Of a stretch of DNA of 64,000 nt, positions 48,792-57,584 are shown one piece after another. Source of the DNA: JAVBWO01 sp036677375 (GTDB lineage Bacteria > Bacillota > Dehalobacteriia > UBA4068 > UBA4997). A program made the translations under genes and the position numbers. Position 1 is the stretch's first letter, and each line of letters starts with the position of its first letter. The stretch spans positions 1 through 64,000 of the forward strand of contig JAVBWO010000007.1 in NCBI GenBank assembly GCA_036677375.1, given 5' to 3'. The notes under the pieces are model-generated. The model ran no database searches, was not told where the DNA came from, and saw only the letters and a list, made by a program, of their open reading frames with translations.

Positions 48792-50468
48792 CTATTTCAT
48801 TTTTTCCGGAAAAACTTCCATGTCGTGGAAGTAATAATGATAGCCGTACAGATTGCTGACATAATCGCCGGTTTTGCCGGCTTCCGCCACCGGCCAGGAC
48901 AGGTAGGTGCTCTGATAAGCCACCCGGTCCAAGGTATCTCCCAGCCAAGCGGCGGGGCACAGGTCTGTGGCTATATGATTTTGAATGGTGGCGTATTTGG
49001 CGTAACGTTCCGTTTTATCGGTGGTGGCTAAAGCATCGGCAATGGAGGCATCCAAAGCTTTATCCTGCAGCCAGGTGCCGTTTTCAAAGGTGCCGCAAGT
49101 CTTGGAACCATAAAGGGTCTCCATGGTGGAACCCGCTTCGTTGTACTGGGTGTTGATGTTGATGCTGACCAGGTTTGGCGTGGTATCATGGCTGGCAACC
49201 CGATCGACAATCGAAACCCAAGGTGCTTTAGAGATATTTACGGTGATACCGATCTCTTTGGCAGCCGCCTGCACGGCCAAAGCGACTTTTTCATGGTCGG
49301 CCACATCGGAGTTGCAAAGCAGCTCCACGGGATAGCTGGCCGCATTCTTGGCGTATTTGGATTGCGCTAAGTATTCTTTGGCTTTTGCAAGGTCATAATT
49401 GTATTGGGTGTCCGTCTTGACCTGGCCCGCTACGTAAACCGGCACCGGCCCGGTGGAACGGGGAGAGCCCGGAAAGATATTGGCGGCAATGGTATCGTAA
49501 TCAAAAAGGCTAGCCAAGGCTTTGCGGAAGTTTAGGTCGTCCGTGGGGGCCAATTTGGTGTTGAAGAACATGACCTGATTGGCTAAAGCGGAATACATGG
49601 CGATATCCACGCCGTCCAGCTTATCCATGGAGGCCAGGTTTTCGGAGGATTGCCACATATCGGTGATCTCCAATTCCTGGTTGGCCATCATGGTACGGAC
49701 GGTGGCCGCTTCGGTATTGTCGACGAGCTTGAAGGCGTCGGGGGAATTGGCCTTCCAGCCGCCGCCCCACCAATCGGCGAACTTGGTGGCGTAAAGATAG
49801 CCTTGCTGAACCAATTCCTGGCACGCATAGGGGCCGGAACCGGCGTCGTGGGTGATGAGCCAATCCTTGCCGTAATCGCCGTTATCCCCGTAGGTGCCGT
49901 CTGCCTTGATATTGGCCATGACCTGTTTTTCATTAAGAATGTAAAGACGGGGCAGGAGCTGGAGGAAAGGTCCAAAAGGATTGTTCAAGGTTATCTTCAC
50001 CGTGTAACCGTCAAGAGCTTCCACACCTTTCACAATATCTTTGAAAAGATAAGAATAACCTTCCCCAATGGTCAAAAAGCGGTTCAGGGAAAAGACCACG
50101 TCAGAAGCCTTCAGCTCATCCCCGTTGTGGAATTTGACGCCTTCCCTCAGATGGAAGGTATATTCCGTATTATCTGCGGAGACATCCCAGCTGGCCGCCA
50201 GCCAAGGCACCGGATCGGCGCCGTTTGGAGAAGGAAAGACCAAGCTGTCGTAAAGGTTGACCAAAGCCTGGCTGCTGCTGACATAAAGACCGCGGGCCGG
50301 GTCAATGATGGGAGTCCCGGAAACGGAGGCCCGGACGATTTTTTCAGGAGTTGCAGTTCCTCCGGAGTTCCCCGTGCTTTCCGTACCAGGTTCCGTATTA
50401 CCGCCGCAGCCGGCCAGCAGAACAATGGATAATGCCAGGAGTAATAGCGCTGCCAATAATTTTTTCAT
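48792..50468 (-). CDS. ABC transporter substrate-binding lipoprotein, family 5
   Basis: This 558-residue extracytoplasmic protein begins MKKLLAALLLLALSIVLLAGCGG, a clear lipoprotein signal (LAGC). The SBP_bac_5 fold typical of oligopeptide, dipeptide and nickel binding proteins is marked by LYDSLVFPSP, YTFHLREGVKFHNGDELKASDVVFSL and the NTKLAPTDDLNFRKALASLFD region. ATG 50468 with AAAGGAG was chosen over an upstream frame lacking a site. The unusual point is the context: no permease or ATPase genes follow; instead a racemase-family gene does. It must share transporter components encoded elsewhere, or work as a receptor. Confidence 0.9.
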   Translation of the reverse strand: MKKLLAALLLLALSIVLLAGCGGNTEPGTESTGNSGGTATPEKIVRASVSGTPIIDPARGLYVSSSQALVNLYDSLVFPSPNGADPVPWLAASWDVSADNTEYTFHLREGVKFHNGDELKASDVVFSLNRFLTIGEGYSYLFKDIVKGVEALDGYTVKITLNNPFGPFLQLLPRLYILNEKQVMANIKADGTYGDNGDYGKDWLITHDAGSGPYACQELVQQGYLYATKFADWWGGGWKANSPDAFKLVDNTEAATVRTMMANQELEITDMWQSSENLASMDKLDGVDIAMYSALANQVMFFNTKLAPTDDLNFRKALASLFDYDTIAANIFPGSPRSTGPVPVYVAGQVKTDTQYNYDLAKAKEYLAQSKYAKNAASYPVELLCNSDVADHEKVALAVQAAAKEIGITVNISKAPWVSIVDRVASHDTTPNLVSININTQYNEAGSTMETLYGSKTCGTFENGTWLQDKALDASIADALATTDKTERYAKYATIQNHIATDLCPAAWLGDTLDRVAYQSTYLSWPVAEAGKTGDYVSNLYGYHYYFHDMEVFPEKMK

Positions 50469-50609
50469 GTTTTTGCTCCTTTCATATTGTCTCATCAGTT
50501 ACCATAAAACCGCACATCTTGCTAAATACAGGGGACAGTAATCAATTTATGACGACGGGCGTCAATATATACCACTTCGCTTTATTGTATCCATATTAAA
50601 CAGAAGGCT

Positions 50610-50638
50610 TTAGTAGGCTTTTTCCAATCATATGTCAA
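50610..50638 (-). promoter_or_regulatory. Possible promoter of the binding-protein gene
   Basis: TTGACA (50633-50638), 17 bp, TACTAA (50610-50615), the latter weak. The leader would be ~140 nt. The rest of 50469-50821 shows no gene. Confidence 0.35.
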
Positions 50639-50821
50639 TTTCCCATTTGCTGCGCCGGACGGCAGCTGCGGGAACCATTCTGATATGACTGTGAAAATAA
50701 TATGTTTTTATGTTTTTGCCAACTGTTTTGGGACAGCCTAATTGTTTCCTCCAGCCACCTTCTTCTTCCCCTCGCTCATTACTGCGTCATATCATCACCT
50801 GCTTTCAGGGGAATGGTAAAA

Positions 50822-51019
50822 TCAAGCGCTCCTATCGTGATAAAAAAACGCCCAATCAAAATTCAAAGCACTCGCTATCCGAGCAGCTGTTTCTACTGGC
50901 AGCTTATAATAGCCACCTTCAATACGGGCATAATAACTCCTGGCAATCCCCGCTTTTTGGGCAACCTCCTTCTGTGTCATTTTTTCTTGTTGACGAATTT
51001 CCAGTAACCATTCGCGCAT
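50822..51019 (-). CDS. Small XRE-family regulator
   Basis: A 65-residue protein consisting of little more than one helix-turn-helix (EKMTQKEVAQKAGIARSYYARIEGGYYKLPVETAARIASAL). Size and form resemble Cro-like or conjugative-element regulators. It starts after AGGTGA and is driven by a perfect sigma-A promoter. It is divergent from a second XRE gene across 160 bp with GTAAC-containing operators, so cross-regulation is likely. No toxin or mobile genes are adjacent. Confidence 0.82.
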   Translation of the reverse strand: MREWLLEIRQQEKMTQKEVAQKAGIARSYYARIEGGYYKLPVETAARIASALNFDWAFFYHDRSA

Positions 51020-51066
51020 AAAGCCATCACCTGTCAGATTATGTTACTATTCCGCACATTTATTAC

Positions 51067-51095
51067 ATTATAGTTCTTAATCGTAACGTTGTCAA
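51067..51095 (-). promoter_or_regulatory. Promoter of the 65-residue XRE gene
   Basis: TTGACA (51090-51095), exactly 17 bp, TATAAT (51067-51072) on the minus strand. Confidence 0.8.
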
Positions 51096-51122
51096 CAAAA
51101 TCCGGCTTTTTTTACTGGATAC

Positions 51123-51145
51123 ATATGTTACAATTAGTAACATAT
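51123..51145. promoter_or_regulatory. Palindromic operator between two XRE genes
   Basis: Nine-base perfect arms ATATGTTAC and GTAACATAT around a 5-bp centre. Related half-sites ATGTTACT (51041) and CGTAACG (51082) lie on the other side of the minus-strand promoter. Probably bound by one or both divergent XRE proteins. Confidence 0.6.
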
Positions 51146-51179
51146 AAAAGAAAAGTCGGGAGGAAAGAAGAGGTTTTGT

Positions 51180-51485
51180 ATGTTAACCGACAATTTACGC
51201 AAAGCAAGAAATTTGACACAAGATCAGGTAGCAAATTATTTAAATGTTCAAAGAACTACTTATACCCGTTATGAAACAGGTACGAATAAACCAGATTACG
51301 AGACCCTGTGCAAGCTGGCGACATATTTCCAGGTATCTTTAGATCTGCTTCTGGATCACGAAAATATATCGCCTGAAGAACCACGCATCTTAAGCCATGA
51401 AGAAAAAGAACTCCTTATGCTGTATAAAAAAGCCAATCAACAGGCAAAAGACGTTGCTTTGTTTGCGCTGAAACGTGGGTTTTGA
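51180..51485 (+). CDS. XRE-family regulator
   Basis: The 101-residue protein has an N-terminal helix-turn-helix (RKARNLTQDQVANYLNVQRTTYTRYETGTNKPDY..., residues 5-58) and a short C-terminal helix after SHEEKELLMLYKKANQQAKDVAL, typical of small dimeric repressors such as SinR-like or Xre-like proteins of Firmicutes. It starts after GGGAGGAAAG. It forms a divergent pair with the 65-residue XRE gene; the palindrome 51123-51145 lies 35 bp before its start and would block its promoter. Confidence 0.85.
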   Translation: MLTDNLRKARNLTQDQVANYLNVQRTTYTRYETGTNKPDYETLCKLATYFQVSLDLLLDHENISPEEPRILSHEEKELLMLYKKANQQAKDVALFALKRGF

Positions 51486-51550
51486 TCACACGGAAAAATG
51501 CACAGAGAGTTATTTTGACACGAGAGTACGCCAAACCATGAAAAATAGGC

Positions 51551-51580
51551 AAAAAAAAAGGCCGCTTGTTTGCGGCCTTT
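51551..51580 (-). terminator. Terminator of the dnaG-sigA operon
   Basis: Stem AAAGGCCGC/GCGGCCTTT with a short loop and TTTTTTTTTGCC on the minus strand. Confidence 0.9.
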
Positions 51581-51634
51581 GAAACGCATGGTGTTTGAAG
51601 TTTTATTGTGCAAATATCTTACTTGCTTTAAGGC

Positions 51635-52762
51635 TTAATCCAAATAATCCTTTAATTTTTTACTTCTGCTGGGATGGCGCAGTTTGCGTAAAGCTTTGGC
51701 CTCGATCTGGCGAATACGCTCTCTGGTAACGCCAAAGACTTGACCCACCTCTTCCAAGGTACGGGAACGGCCGTCCTCCAAACCGAAACGCAGTTGCAGC
51801 ACCCGTTTTTCACGGTTGGTTAAAGTGCCTAAAACATCATCCAACTGCTCCCGCAGGAGAAAGAAGGATGCGGCTTCCGCTGGCGCCAGGGCTTCCTCGT
51901 CTTCGATAAAATCTCCCAAGTGACTGTCTTCTTCTTCCCCAATGGGGGTCTCCAAGGAAACCGGTTCCTGCGAGATTTTAGAGATCTCCCGCACCCGGTC
52001 TACCGATATCTGCATCTCCTTGGCAATCTCCTCCGGACTGGGGTCACGGCCCAGCTCCTGGATCAATTGCCGCTGGATACGGTTTAACTTATTGATGGTC
52101 TCCACCATGTGAACGGGGATCCGGATGGTTCTGGCCTGGTCGGCAATGGCTCTGGTGATAGCCTGACGGATCCACCAGGTGGCATAGGTGCTGAATTTAT
52201 AGCCCATACGGTAATTGAATTTTTCCACAGCCTTAATCAAGCCCAGGTTGCCTTCCTGGATGAGATCCAAAAAGAGCATGCCTCTGCCCACATATCGCTT
52301 GGCAATGCTGACCACCAGACGCAGATTGGCTTCCGCCAGACGCCGCCGGGCTTCTTCATCCCCATCTTCCATCCGTTTGGCTAGGGAGACTTCCTCTTCG
52401 GCGGTCAAAAGCGGCACCCGGCCAATCTCTTTCAAATACATGCGAACAGGGTCATCCACCACAACGCCTTCCGGAATGGATAAATCAAGATCCGTCGTTT
52501 CCGTATCCGCTTCTACAGCCAGATCCTCGCTGGTCGGCTCCTCTTCTTCATCCGGGACGACCAGATCTTCTTCCGGAACGATCTCCACACCCATCTGAGC
52601 CAGCTGCTCATAGATATCGTCCATCTGTTCCGTGGTCAGTTCCACTTCGGCCAAGGCATCCATAATATCGCCATAGGTAAGGCTCCCCCACTGCCGGCCC
52701 TGATCCAGCAGTTTTTTTACCATATCAATATTTTTGGCCTCGTGTTTTTGTTCCTGTTTCAC
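51635..52762 (-). CDS. sigA: Primary RNA polymerase sigma factor
   Basis: The housekeeping sigma of 375 residues contains region 1.1 (~10-60), a highly acidic linker, region 1.2 (DDPVRMYLKEIG), region 2 (LVVSIAKRYVGRGMLFLDLIQEGNLGLIKAVEKF and the -10 recognising YKFSTYATWWIRQAITRAI), region 3 and region 4 (RTLEEVGQVFGVTRERIRQIEAKALRKLRHPSRS). Initiation is at GTG with AGAGGGAA before it. It is 28 bp downstream of dnaG, the conserved Firmicute macromolecular-synthesis arrangement, and is followed by a strong terminator. The consensus TTGACA/TATAAT promoters in this window fit its -10/-35 preference. Confidence 0.97.
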   Translation of the reverse strand: MKQEQKHEAKNIDMVKKLLDQGRQWGSLTYGDIMDALAEVELTTEQMDDIYEQLAQMGVEIVPEEDLVVPDEEEEPTSEDLAVEADTETTDLDLSIPEGVVVDDPVRMYLKEIGRVPLLTAEEEVSLAKRMEDGDEEARRRLAEANLRLVVSIAKRYVGRGMLFLDLIQEGNLGLIKAVEKFNYRMGYKFSTYATWWIRQAITRAIADQARTIRIPVHMVETINKLNRIQRQLIQELGRDPSPEEIAKEMQISVDRVREISKISQEPVSLETPIGEEEDSHLGDFIEDEEALAPAEAASFFLLREQLDDVLGTLTNREKRVLQLRFGLEDGRSRTLEEVGQVFGVTRERIRQIEAKALRKLRHPSRSKKLKDYLD

Positions 52763-52790
52763 GCAGTTCCCTCTTTTCTGCGGCGTCGCA

Positions 52791-54578
52791 TTATTGCCGC
52801 AAATCCCGTACTTGCTGTTGTAATAAAATAAGCCTTTTTGCCAGATATTTGGTATCTTCCCCGGCAGCGCCGCATTTTAACGCATTTTGTATTTGATCGA
52901 TTTCTTTTTGCATTTCCGGTATCTTTAAAGCCCTGACACAAGCCGCCGCTAAAATGACTTGATCCTCGGCGCTATCCGGCAGTGCCATAAGCCGCACCAG
53001 CTCTTCTTTAGCTTCTCCTTCCGGCAGATAGGAAAAAAGACTGGACGGGCTGAATTGGTAATTCTCCTGTAAATTCTCCACTAATGACAGTAATTCCTTT
53101 AAAGCCTCATTGTTCGGGAAAGACAGTCCGATTTCCTGCTGAACTGACACAAAAACTTCGCGGTTTTCCAACATATATTTTACCAAATCCCGACAGATCT
53201 TTTCCCGTCCCTGCTGGGTGCGGTATGGCTGCCGAGGCATCGGTGAAGCGTTCTTCTCATCGGCGGGCGTTTTGGCGCCTTTCTTGCGCAGATCCATATA
53301 GATGGCGTTGGGCGAGATCCCTAAGCGTCTGGCCAAAAGCCGCACAAAAAGATCCTGCTCTACCTGATTTTTCTGGCGGAGAATCTCCGGGATCAGTTCA
53401 CGGACAATCGCACCCTTGCCGTCAATGGTATTGCCGTCATGCTGCAGGAAGGACTGTTCCATTTTATATTCCAAGAGGCCTAAAGAATATTCCGCCGCCA
53501 GATCTTTCCAGCCGCTCAAACCGTCTTTTTGTAAAAAATCGTCGGGGTCCAGCCCTTGAGGCATCGGCAATACCTTGATCTGAAAGCCCTGATCCCGTAG
53601 AATATCCATACCCCGTAGATTAGCGTTGGCGCCAGCATTGTCGCCGTCATAAGCCATCAATACCTCAGAAGCATAGCGCTTCAGCAAGCGGCCGTGACTT
53701 ACTGTCAATGCCGTTCCCAGACTGGCTACCACATTCTCCAGACCATACTGATGGGCTGCGATGACATCCATATAGCCTTCCATCAGGATCACCTGGTTCT
53801 GCCGCCGGATCTCCTGCCCGGCAAACCATAAGCCATACAAGGTCTGTGATTTGTTAAAAATTGGGGTATCACCGGTATTGAGGTATTTGGGGCCGCCTTC
53901 GCCCATGATCCTGCCGCCAAAAGCAACGATATTTCCTTTATAATCATGTATGGGGAACATAATTCTTCCCCGGAATTTGTCATAATAACGGGTACGGTCT
54001 TTCTCGCTTTGTCCGGACAGACCCGCCTTCACCAAAAGCTCCGGCGCAAAACCCGCCTTGGTCAGATAAAGAGTCAAATCATCCCATCTGTCCGGCGCAA
54101 AACCCAATACAAATTTTTCCAGACTAGCAACGCCGACGCCCCGTCGGTTCAAATAATCTCGGGCCGCCTGACCATCCCGCTCCGCCAGCCGCCGTCTATA
54201 AAACTCCGCCGCCATTTGGTTCATACGGTACATAGACTGCGTTTCCTTCTGGGTTCGCTCTTCCGCCGGAGTCATCTCCCGTTTTTCCATGGTGATCCCG
54301 GCTCGATCCGCCAGCTTTTCCAAGGCTTCCGGAAAGCTCAGATGCTCCATTTCCATCAGGAAACCGATGGCATTGCCCTTGGCGTGACAGCCAAAGCAAT
54401 AATAAAACTGCTTGTCGGGGGATATGCTGAAAGAGGGCGTATCCTCGGCATGAAAAGGGCAGAGCCCGATATAGTTGCGCCCGTTCTTTTTTAGTACCAC
54501 ATACTCCCTGGCCAATTCCACCAGATCGGTGCGCTCAAGCACCTCCTCGATGACCGCCGGAGGTATTTTTCCTGTCAT
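52791..54578 (-). CDS. dnaG: DNA primase
   Basis: DnaG lays RNA primers for replication. The 595-residue protein has the N-terminal zinc-binding domain (CPFHAEDTPSF ... YYCFGCHAKGNAIGF, residues ~40-65), the TOPRIM catalytic core with VILMEGYMDVIAAHQYG and MAYDGDNAGA, and a C-terminal helicase-interaction domain. ATG 54578 lies six bases after AAGAAGGG; another ATG two codons upstream is possible. sigA follows directly. Confidence 0.97.
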   Translation of the reverse strand: MTGKIPPAVIEEVLERTDLVELAREYVVLKKNGRNYIGLCPFHAEDTPSFSISPDKQFYYCFGCHAKGNAIGFLMEMEHLSFPEALEKLADRAGITMEKREMTPAEERTQKETQSMYRMNQMAAEFYRRRLAERDGQAARDYLNRRGVGVASLEKFVLGFAPDRWDDLTLYLTKAGFAPELLVKAGLSGQSEKDRTRYYDKFRGRIMFPIHDYKGNIVAFGGRIMGEGGPKYLNTGDTPIFNKSQTLYGLWFAGQEIRRQNQVILMEGYMDVIAAHQYGLENVVASLGTALTVSHGRLLKRYASEVLMAYDGDNAGANANLRGMDILRDQGFQIKVLPMPQGLDPDDFLQKDGLSGWKDLAAEYSLGLLEYKMEQSFLQHDGNTIDGKGAIVRELIPEILRQKNQVEQDLFVRLLARRLGISPNAIYMDLRKKGAKTPADEKNASPMPRQPYRTQQGREKICRDLVKYMLENREVFVSVQQEIGLSFPNNEALKELLSLVENLQENYQFSPSSLFSYLPEGEAKEELVRLMALPDSAEDQVILAAACVRALKIPEMQKEIDQIQNALKCGAAGEDTKYLAKRLILLQQQVRDLRQ

Positions 54579-54815
54579 AGCCATCCCCTTCTTTGCCGCT
54601 GGATTTACATATTCGATATTTTTGAAGGATATTCCTGCTTTTGCATAAAAGAAAGACGGCTAAAAGCTAGTATACCCTTTACCTGGTAAAATATACCGTT
54701 TGCCAAATGCTCTTTCTGCATAAAGCGTATAGAAAAAGTCCGTGTAAAAATAATATGCCCTGCTTCAAGGCAAATGCATGTATAAAGAGAATCTCATAAG
54801 GGAATACTGGAGCTA

Positions 54816-54898
54816 AGGAAGAATATGAGGCCTGTCTGCCGCTTGTCAACGGCGGAATAGCTTGACCAGCCAAGAGCCTCAGGTTCTTCCTCTTTTTA
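54816..54898 (+). ncRNA. Candidate structured RNA or attenuator hairpin in the dnaG upstream region
   Basis: A 76-nt segment closes on itself: AGGAAGAA pairs with TTCTTCCT and the adjacent GAGGC pairs with GCCTC; inside is CCGC/GCGG (CCGCTTGTCAACGGCGG). On the plus strand it is followed by CTTTTTATTTC like an intrinsic terminator, yet no plus-strand gene precedes it. On the minus strand it would lie in the dnaG leader, and TTGACA (54844-54849) within it could be a -35 box. It matches no RNA family I can name. The rest of 54579-55032 shows nothing. Confidence 0.4.
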
Positions 54899-55032
54899 TT
54901 TCATTACATTTCTTATTTCATTACGTTCCATCCATTGTTTCCACTTTTTGGCGGCTCTTTTTCTCATTTTCTATAGAACTTTTCCGGTAATATAAGCATA
55001 TCAATTTGAGTAGGGGTAAAAGGCAATAAAAA

Positions 55033-56013
55033 CTATTGCGCTTTTAAAGGCCGTCCGCCCAGATTGAGATATTGCTCTAAGGCAAAGCGGTCGGTCATGC
55101 CGGCAATATAATCGCAGATACACTGATCCATGGTGGCATCCTTTTCCTGGGGAACTCTTTCCGGGTGGGTTTTGTAATACCCATAAAGGTAATCGATCAT
55201 CTGTTTTACCCGGTCTTCTTCCTCCAGCGCTTCCTGCCGCCAATATACCTTTTCGAAGAGATAATCCCGTAAAGTGTCCGTGGCTTCCTGAACTGCCTGG
55301 GACATGCCAATGGTTGTCAGATCCCCAGAAGTGCGCACCAGATCCATGACCATAGTATTAATCCGCTCACTGCTGTTTCTTCCTAATAAAGCTACCGCTT
55401 GAACCGGTAAGTCTTCTTCCAAAATGATGCCGCCGCGGATGGCGTCGTCAATATCGTGATTGATATAGGCAATGCGGTCGGAGATGTGAACAATTTTGCC
55501 CTCCAAGGTCATGGGAATACCGCTGCCGCTATGATTTAAGATGCCGTCCCGCACCTCCAAGGTCAAATTTAGACCTTCTCCATCTTTTTCCAGACAGTCT
55601 ACCACCCGCAGGCTTTGCTTATTATGGCTGAAACCGGGATCATGCCGCGCCAGGGAGCGCTCGCCACCGTGGCCAAAAGGCGTATGCCCCAGATCATGCC
55701 CCAGGGCAATGGCTTCCGTCAGATCTTCGTTCAAACGCAGAGCCCGGGCCAAGGTACGGGAAATCTGCGATACTTCCAGGGTATGCGTGAGCCGGGTGCG
55801 AAAATGATCTTTTTCCTGGGCAATAAATACCTGCGTCTTTAATTTTAAACGGCGGAAGGCTTTGCTGTGAATAATGCGATCCCGATCCCTTTGATAACAA
55901 GTGCGCAGCGGACACGGCTCCTCAAGGCGCAGCCTGCCCCTGCTTCCTATACTTTTTGAGGCTTGCGGCGCCAAATAAAACGCTTCTACTTCTTCCCAAT
56001 CCTGCCGCATCAT
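55033..56013 (-). CDS. dgt: Deoxyguanosinetriphosphate triphosphohydrolase-like protein
   Basis: This HD-domain dNTP triphosphohydrolase of 326 residues contains RDRDRIIHSKAFRRL, KTQVFI, TRLTHTLEVSQISRTLARAL and the metal motif GHDLGHTPFGHGGE, then the late HD Asp in ISDRIAYINHDIDDA. Family members convert dNTPs to nucleosides and triphosphate, limiting dNTP pools. Its place upstream of dnaG is widely conserved in Firmicutes. The start follows AGGAGGTGAC. Confidence 0.92.
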   Translation of the reverse strand: MMRQDWEEVEAFYLAPQASKSIGSRGRLRLEEPCPLRTCYQRDRDRIIHSKAFRRLKLKTQVFIAQEKDHFRTRLTHTLEVSQISRTLARALRLNEDLTEAIALGHDLGHTPFGHGGERSLARHDPGFSHNKQSLRVVDCLEKDGEGLNLTLEVRDGILNHSGSGIPMTLEGKIVHISDRIAYINHDIDDAIRGGIILEEDLPVQAVALLGRNSSERINTMVMDLVRTSGDLTTIGMSQAVQEATDTLRDYLFEKVYWRQEALEEEDRVKQMIDYLYGYYKTHPERVPQEKDATMDQCICDYIAGMTDRFALEQYLNLGGRPLKAQ

Positions 56014-56185
56014 GTCACCTCCTGATCAAATTACCCCGTCTCATAACAACCTTTTGCGCAGGTTTTCCTACATCATAAACAGTATTTGCGAATTTTAGGG
56101 TTTCTATTGTTTTTCTGTTATTCTTTTGTTCTATATGTTCTCTTCGCTGTATTCCTTGATTTTCCTGCACAATTGCGGATCAGAC

Positions 56186-56215
56186 AAAAAACACCGCCTT
56201 TCAGGCGGTGTTTTT
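56186..56215 (-). terminator. Terminator of the flavodiiron gene
   Basis: Stem ACACCGCCT/AGGCGGTGT with a 3-nt loop, followed by TTTTTGTC on the minus strand; T-runs are on both sides. Confidence 0.88.
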
Positions 56216-56242
56216 GATATTGCGATCAGGATGCTTTTTTTC

Positions 56243-57430
56243 TTATAGGGTGGCGGCCAGCTGGCGGCCTATCTCTCTGGCCTTTGCTAAAGCATCAATA
56301 TCCGGGTTCCAATTCACTTTATACCCCTCATGGGCTAAGGCAAAGCCGGCCTCCGTCAAAGCGTCGTTTAAGACCTGCACGCTTTCGCCGCTCCAGCCAT
56401 AGGTACCGAAAGAAGCAGCCTTTTTATTTTTAAAACCCAGTTCCTTCAAATAGGAGACCAAAGCCGCCATACCGGATAAAATCCCCCGGTTTACCGTGGG
56501 CGAACCTAAAAGGATCATTTTTGATTTAAAGATTTCGGTCAGGACATCGTTATAATCCGCTTTTCCCATATAATAGCTTTTGACCACCAGATCAGAATTG
56601 CCCTGACGCAGGCCTTCGCAATAGGCCGCCGCCAGATGGGCGGTGCCGTGCCACATGGAATCGTAAACCACCGTCACTTGATTTTCCTGGTAGGCCCGGG
56701 TCCAGTCCACATAGGCCTCAATGATCTCTTTGATCCGCCGCCGCCACAAAACGCCGTGTGCCGGGCAGATCAGAGAGATGGGCAGATCCATCCCCAGGAT
56801 CTCGGTAATCTTCTTATCTACCAGCACGCTGAAGGGGTTTAAGATATTGGCATAGTATTTCATCGCCTCATACCAAAGTTCCCCTTGGTCAACCAAATCG
56901 TCATACATCATTTCCGAAGCGTAGTGCTGCCCGAAGCCGTCGCTGCTGAACAGGATGTTCTCATCCGTCAGATAGGCAAACATGGTATCCGGCCAATGCA
57001 GCATACGGGCCTCGATGAAGCGCAGTTGCTTTTTGCCCAGATCCAACACATCGCCGGTCTTCACCGGCACAAAGTTCCAAGCTTCGTGATACTGCCCCTG
57101 CAGGGATTTGACTCCGTTGGCGGTACAATAGACCGGGGTGCCGGGGATTTCCCGCAGAAGCTCCGCCAAAGAACCGCTATGGTCGGTCTCGCCATGCAGG
57201 GAAACAATATAATCGATCTCTTTTAAATCGATCTCCCGTTTCAGCTGGGCAATGAATTCTTTGGCAAAAGGTCCCCAAACCGTATCGATCAGTACCGTTT
57301 TTTCGTCACGGATCAAATAAGCATTATAACTGGAGCCACGATGGGTAGACAGTTCCTCGCCGTGAAAATGACGCAAGGCCCAGTCAATCTTTCCGACCCA
57401 TGTAACACTGTTGGTGATTTTATAAGACAA
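56243..57430 (-). CDS. fprA: A-type flavodiiron protein
   Basis: Flavodiiron proteins reduce O2 to water or NO to N2O, protecting strict anaerobes. The 395-residue protein has a metallo-beta-lactamase-like domain with diiron ligands in HGETDHSGS (H-x-E-x-D-H, about residue 80) and further His/Asp (LHWPDTMF, AHG), and a C-terminal flavodoxin domain (VVYDSMWHGTAHLA, LLGSPTVNRG, GTYGWSGES). There is no rubredoxin extension, so the electron donor is separate. It initiates at TTG with GGGGG upstream. A promoter with a symmetric operator precedes it, suggesting regulated, possibly oxygen- or NO-responsive, expression. Confidence 0.93.
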   Translation of the reverse strand: MSYKITNSVTWVGKIDWALRHFHGEELSTHRGSSYNAYLIRDEKTVLIDTVWGPFAKEFIAQLKREIDLKEIDYIVSLHGETDHSGSLAELLREIPGTPVYCTANGVKSLQGQYHEAWNFVPVKTGDVLDLGKKQLRFIEARMLHWPDTMFAYLTDENILFSSDGFGQHYASEMMYDDLVDQGELWYEAMKYYANILNPFSVLVDKKITEILGMDLPISLICPAHGVLWRRRIKEIIEAYVDWTRAYQENQVTVVYDSMWHGTAHLAAAYCEGLRQGNSDLVVKSYYMGKADYNDVLTEIFKSKMILLGSPTVNRGILSGMAALVSYLKELGFKNKKAASFGTYGWSGESVQVLNDALTEAGFALAHEGYKVNWNPDIDALAKAREIGRQLAATL

Positions 57431-57456
57431 TTTCTTGTGCCCCCTTACTTTTACTT

Positions 57457-57495
57457 AGTGGTAATATTATATACCACTTCCAGGGGGGAATACAA
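57457..57495 (-). promoter_or_regulatory. fprA promoter with a symmetric operator
   Basis: TTGTAT (57490-57495), 18 bp, TATAAT (57466-57471). The -10 box sits inside an inverted repeat with arms AGTGGTA (57457-57463) and TACCACT (57472-57478), so a dimeric repressor bound there would occlude RNA polymerase. The regulator is unknown. Confidence 0.65.
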
Positions 57496-57584
57496 GCTCT
57501 AAAAGCAATCATTCCTATTTATCCTACGTAAAGCCTGTCCAAAGCCATTACGGCGGAAAATCGTTTCCGCCGGCATTCTATGTT

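Noticed and set aside
50822..51485. Phage lysogeny module
   Set aside because: The XRE pair looks like cI/cro, but no integrase, replication or structural phage genes are near.
54585..55032. 6S RNA gene
   Set aside because: The length and lack of a long two-sided helix with a central bubble do not fit; only a 76-nt hairpin is evident.
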